This document shows positions 37,032 to 37,364 of a DNA stretch of 37,364 bases, in pieces; the first letter of the stretch is position 1, and the number at the start of each line of letters is the position of its first letter. Position numbers and translations under genes: made by a program. Source of the stretch: an uncultured Methanobacteriaceae archaeon (GTDB taxonomy: Archaea; Methanobacteriota; Methanobacteria; Methanobacteriales; Methanobacteriaceae); NCBI GenBank assembly GCA_902782945.1, contig CACZOU010000058.1, positions 1 through 37,364 of the forward strand, in the 5' to 3' direction. The notes below the pieces were generated by a model that saw nothing but the letters and a program-made list of their open reading frames with translations, was not told where the DNA came from and did no database searches.

Positions 37032-37364
37032 ATGAAGCTTGAACTCAAAGTAAACAAAAATGATATTAACATCTCAGAGAAGATGGAAGATGTAGAAAAA
37101 AACATAATAAACCTCACAACACATGAATTAGAAAGTCTTATAGTCAAGAAAACACCAGTCGACACAGGAGACCTCAGGAGTAGCTGGCATCATACCATCA
37201 AAGCCAAAGAAGGTAAAATATATACAAGCAAAAATTATGCAAGGTATGTCGAGGAAGGTACAGGAGTACATGGACCAAGTGAAGCACCAATAACTCCAAA
37301 GAAAAGTACAGTTCTAAGATTTCAACCACATAATGGTAATTATGCAGATATAATCAGTCAAGAT
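37032..37364 (+). CDS. HK97 gp10-like head-tail/tail-completion protein (3' partial)
   Basis: The gene runs off the right edge, with 111 codons visible. It begins MKLELKVNKND, and the signature KTPVDTGDLRSSWHHTI (about 40-56) and YARYVEEGTGVHGP (about 68-81) are those of the HK97 gp10 family, which forms the junction between head and tail. The ATG lies 1 base after the connector stop, so they are coupled; the presence of this family implies a tailed virion. Confidence 0.88.
   Translation, partial: MKLELKVNKNDINISEKMEDVEKNIINLTTHELESLIVKKTPVDTGDLRSSWHHTIKAKEGKIYTSKNYARYVEEGTGVHGPSEAPITPKKSTVLRFQPHNGNYADIISQD

Overview
The window looks like one contiguous stretch of an archaeal head-tailed virus or provirus whose host is a pseudomurein-walled methanogen (Methanobacteriales, perhaps Methanosphaera or Methanobrevibacter). 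The archaeal signs are an Orc1/Cdc6-type initiator, a GINS-like replication protein, TATA-box promoters, an AbrB-type regulator and a TFB-like zinc ribbon. The host wall type is suggested by an endolysin carrying a pseudomurein-binding-type repeat and a papain-like Cys/His/Asp protease domain. The DNA is very AT-rich. The genus is an inference. I see no clear housekeeping gene of a host.

Layout. 1-3.5 kb: end of a large tail/wall protein with a C39-like protease, then an endolysin. 3.5-4.35 kb: non-coding, rich in inverted repeats. 4.35-5.6 kb: tyrosine integrase. 5.7-8.2 kb: minus-strand genes (a hypothetical protein, two membrane proteins likely to be lysogenic accessories, and a short Orc1/Cdc6). 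8.2-10.15 kb: an almost gene-free region with five 37-bp dyads ending in an ACACTTGAAAT box like methanobacterial origin repeats, including one large symmetric structure; it is probably the viral origin. 10.2-18.2 kb: a long plus-strand early operon with an AbrB-like regulator, small proteins, a GINS-like protein, an ERF-family annealing protein and a zinc-finger protein, followed directly by cas6, csf1 (cas8-like), a cas11-like gene, csf2 (cas7), csf3 (cas5) and a CysH-like PP-loop gene. That is a virus-encoded type IV CRISPR-Cas effector set, closest to IV-B because of CysH but with a Cas6 that IV-B loci normally lack. No CRISPR array, cas1/cas2 or dinG is visible.

18.3-21.2 kb: very acidic small proteins behind duplicated promoter/leader cassettes (the same cassette also precedes the gene at 5.7-6.1 kb) and a repeat protein with AP2-like motifs. 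21.3-24.6 kb: an accessory patch with a winged-helix AAA ATPase of different codon use, small membrane proteins, a STAS-like protein and structured intergenic DNA. 24.6-28.4 kb: small regulators, including two HTH proteins that share a duplicated, partly decayed tail, and a tRNA-like element. 28.7-37.36 kb: the late operon (two small membrane or coiled-coil proteins, small and large terminase, portal, minor head protein, XkdF-like protease/scaffold, major capsid, connectors), running off the right edge.

How it fits together. Late genes leave on the right and tail/lysis genes enter on the left, next to the integrase; this is the order of a circular or circularly permuted virus genome. The virus supplies initiator, origin, GINS and annealing protein, and would depend on host MCM and polymerases. 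The type IV complex is expressed with the replication genes, which suggests use during infection, for example against competing elements or with guides from host CRISPR arrays; that role is inference.
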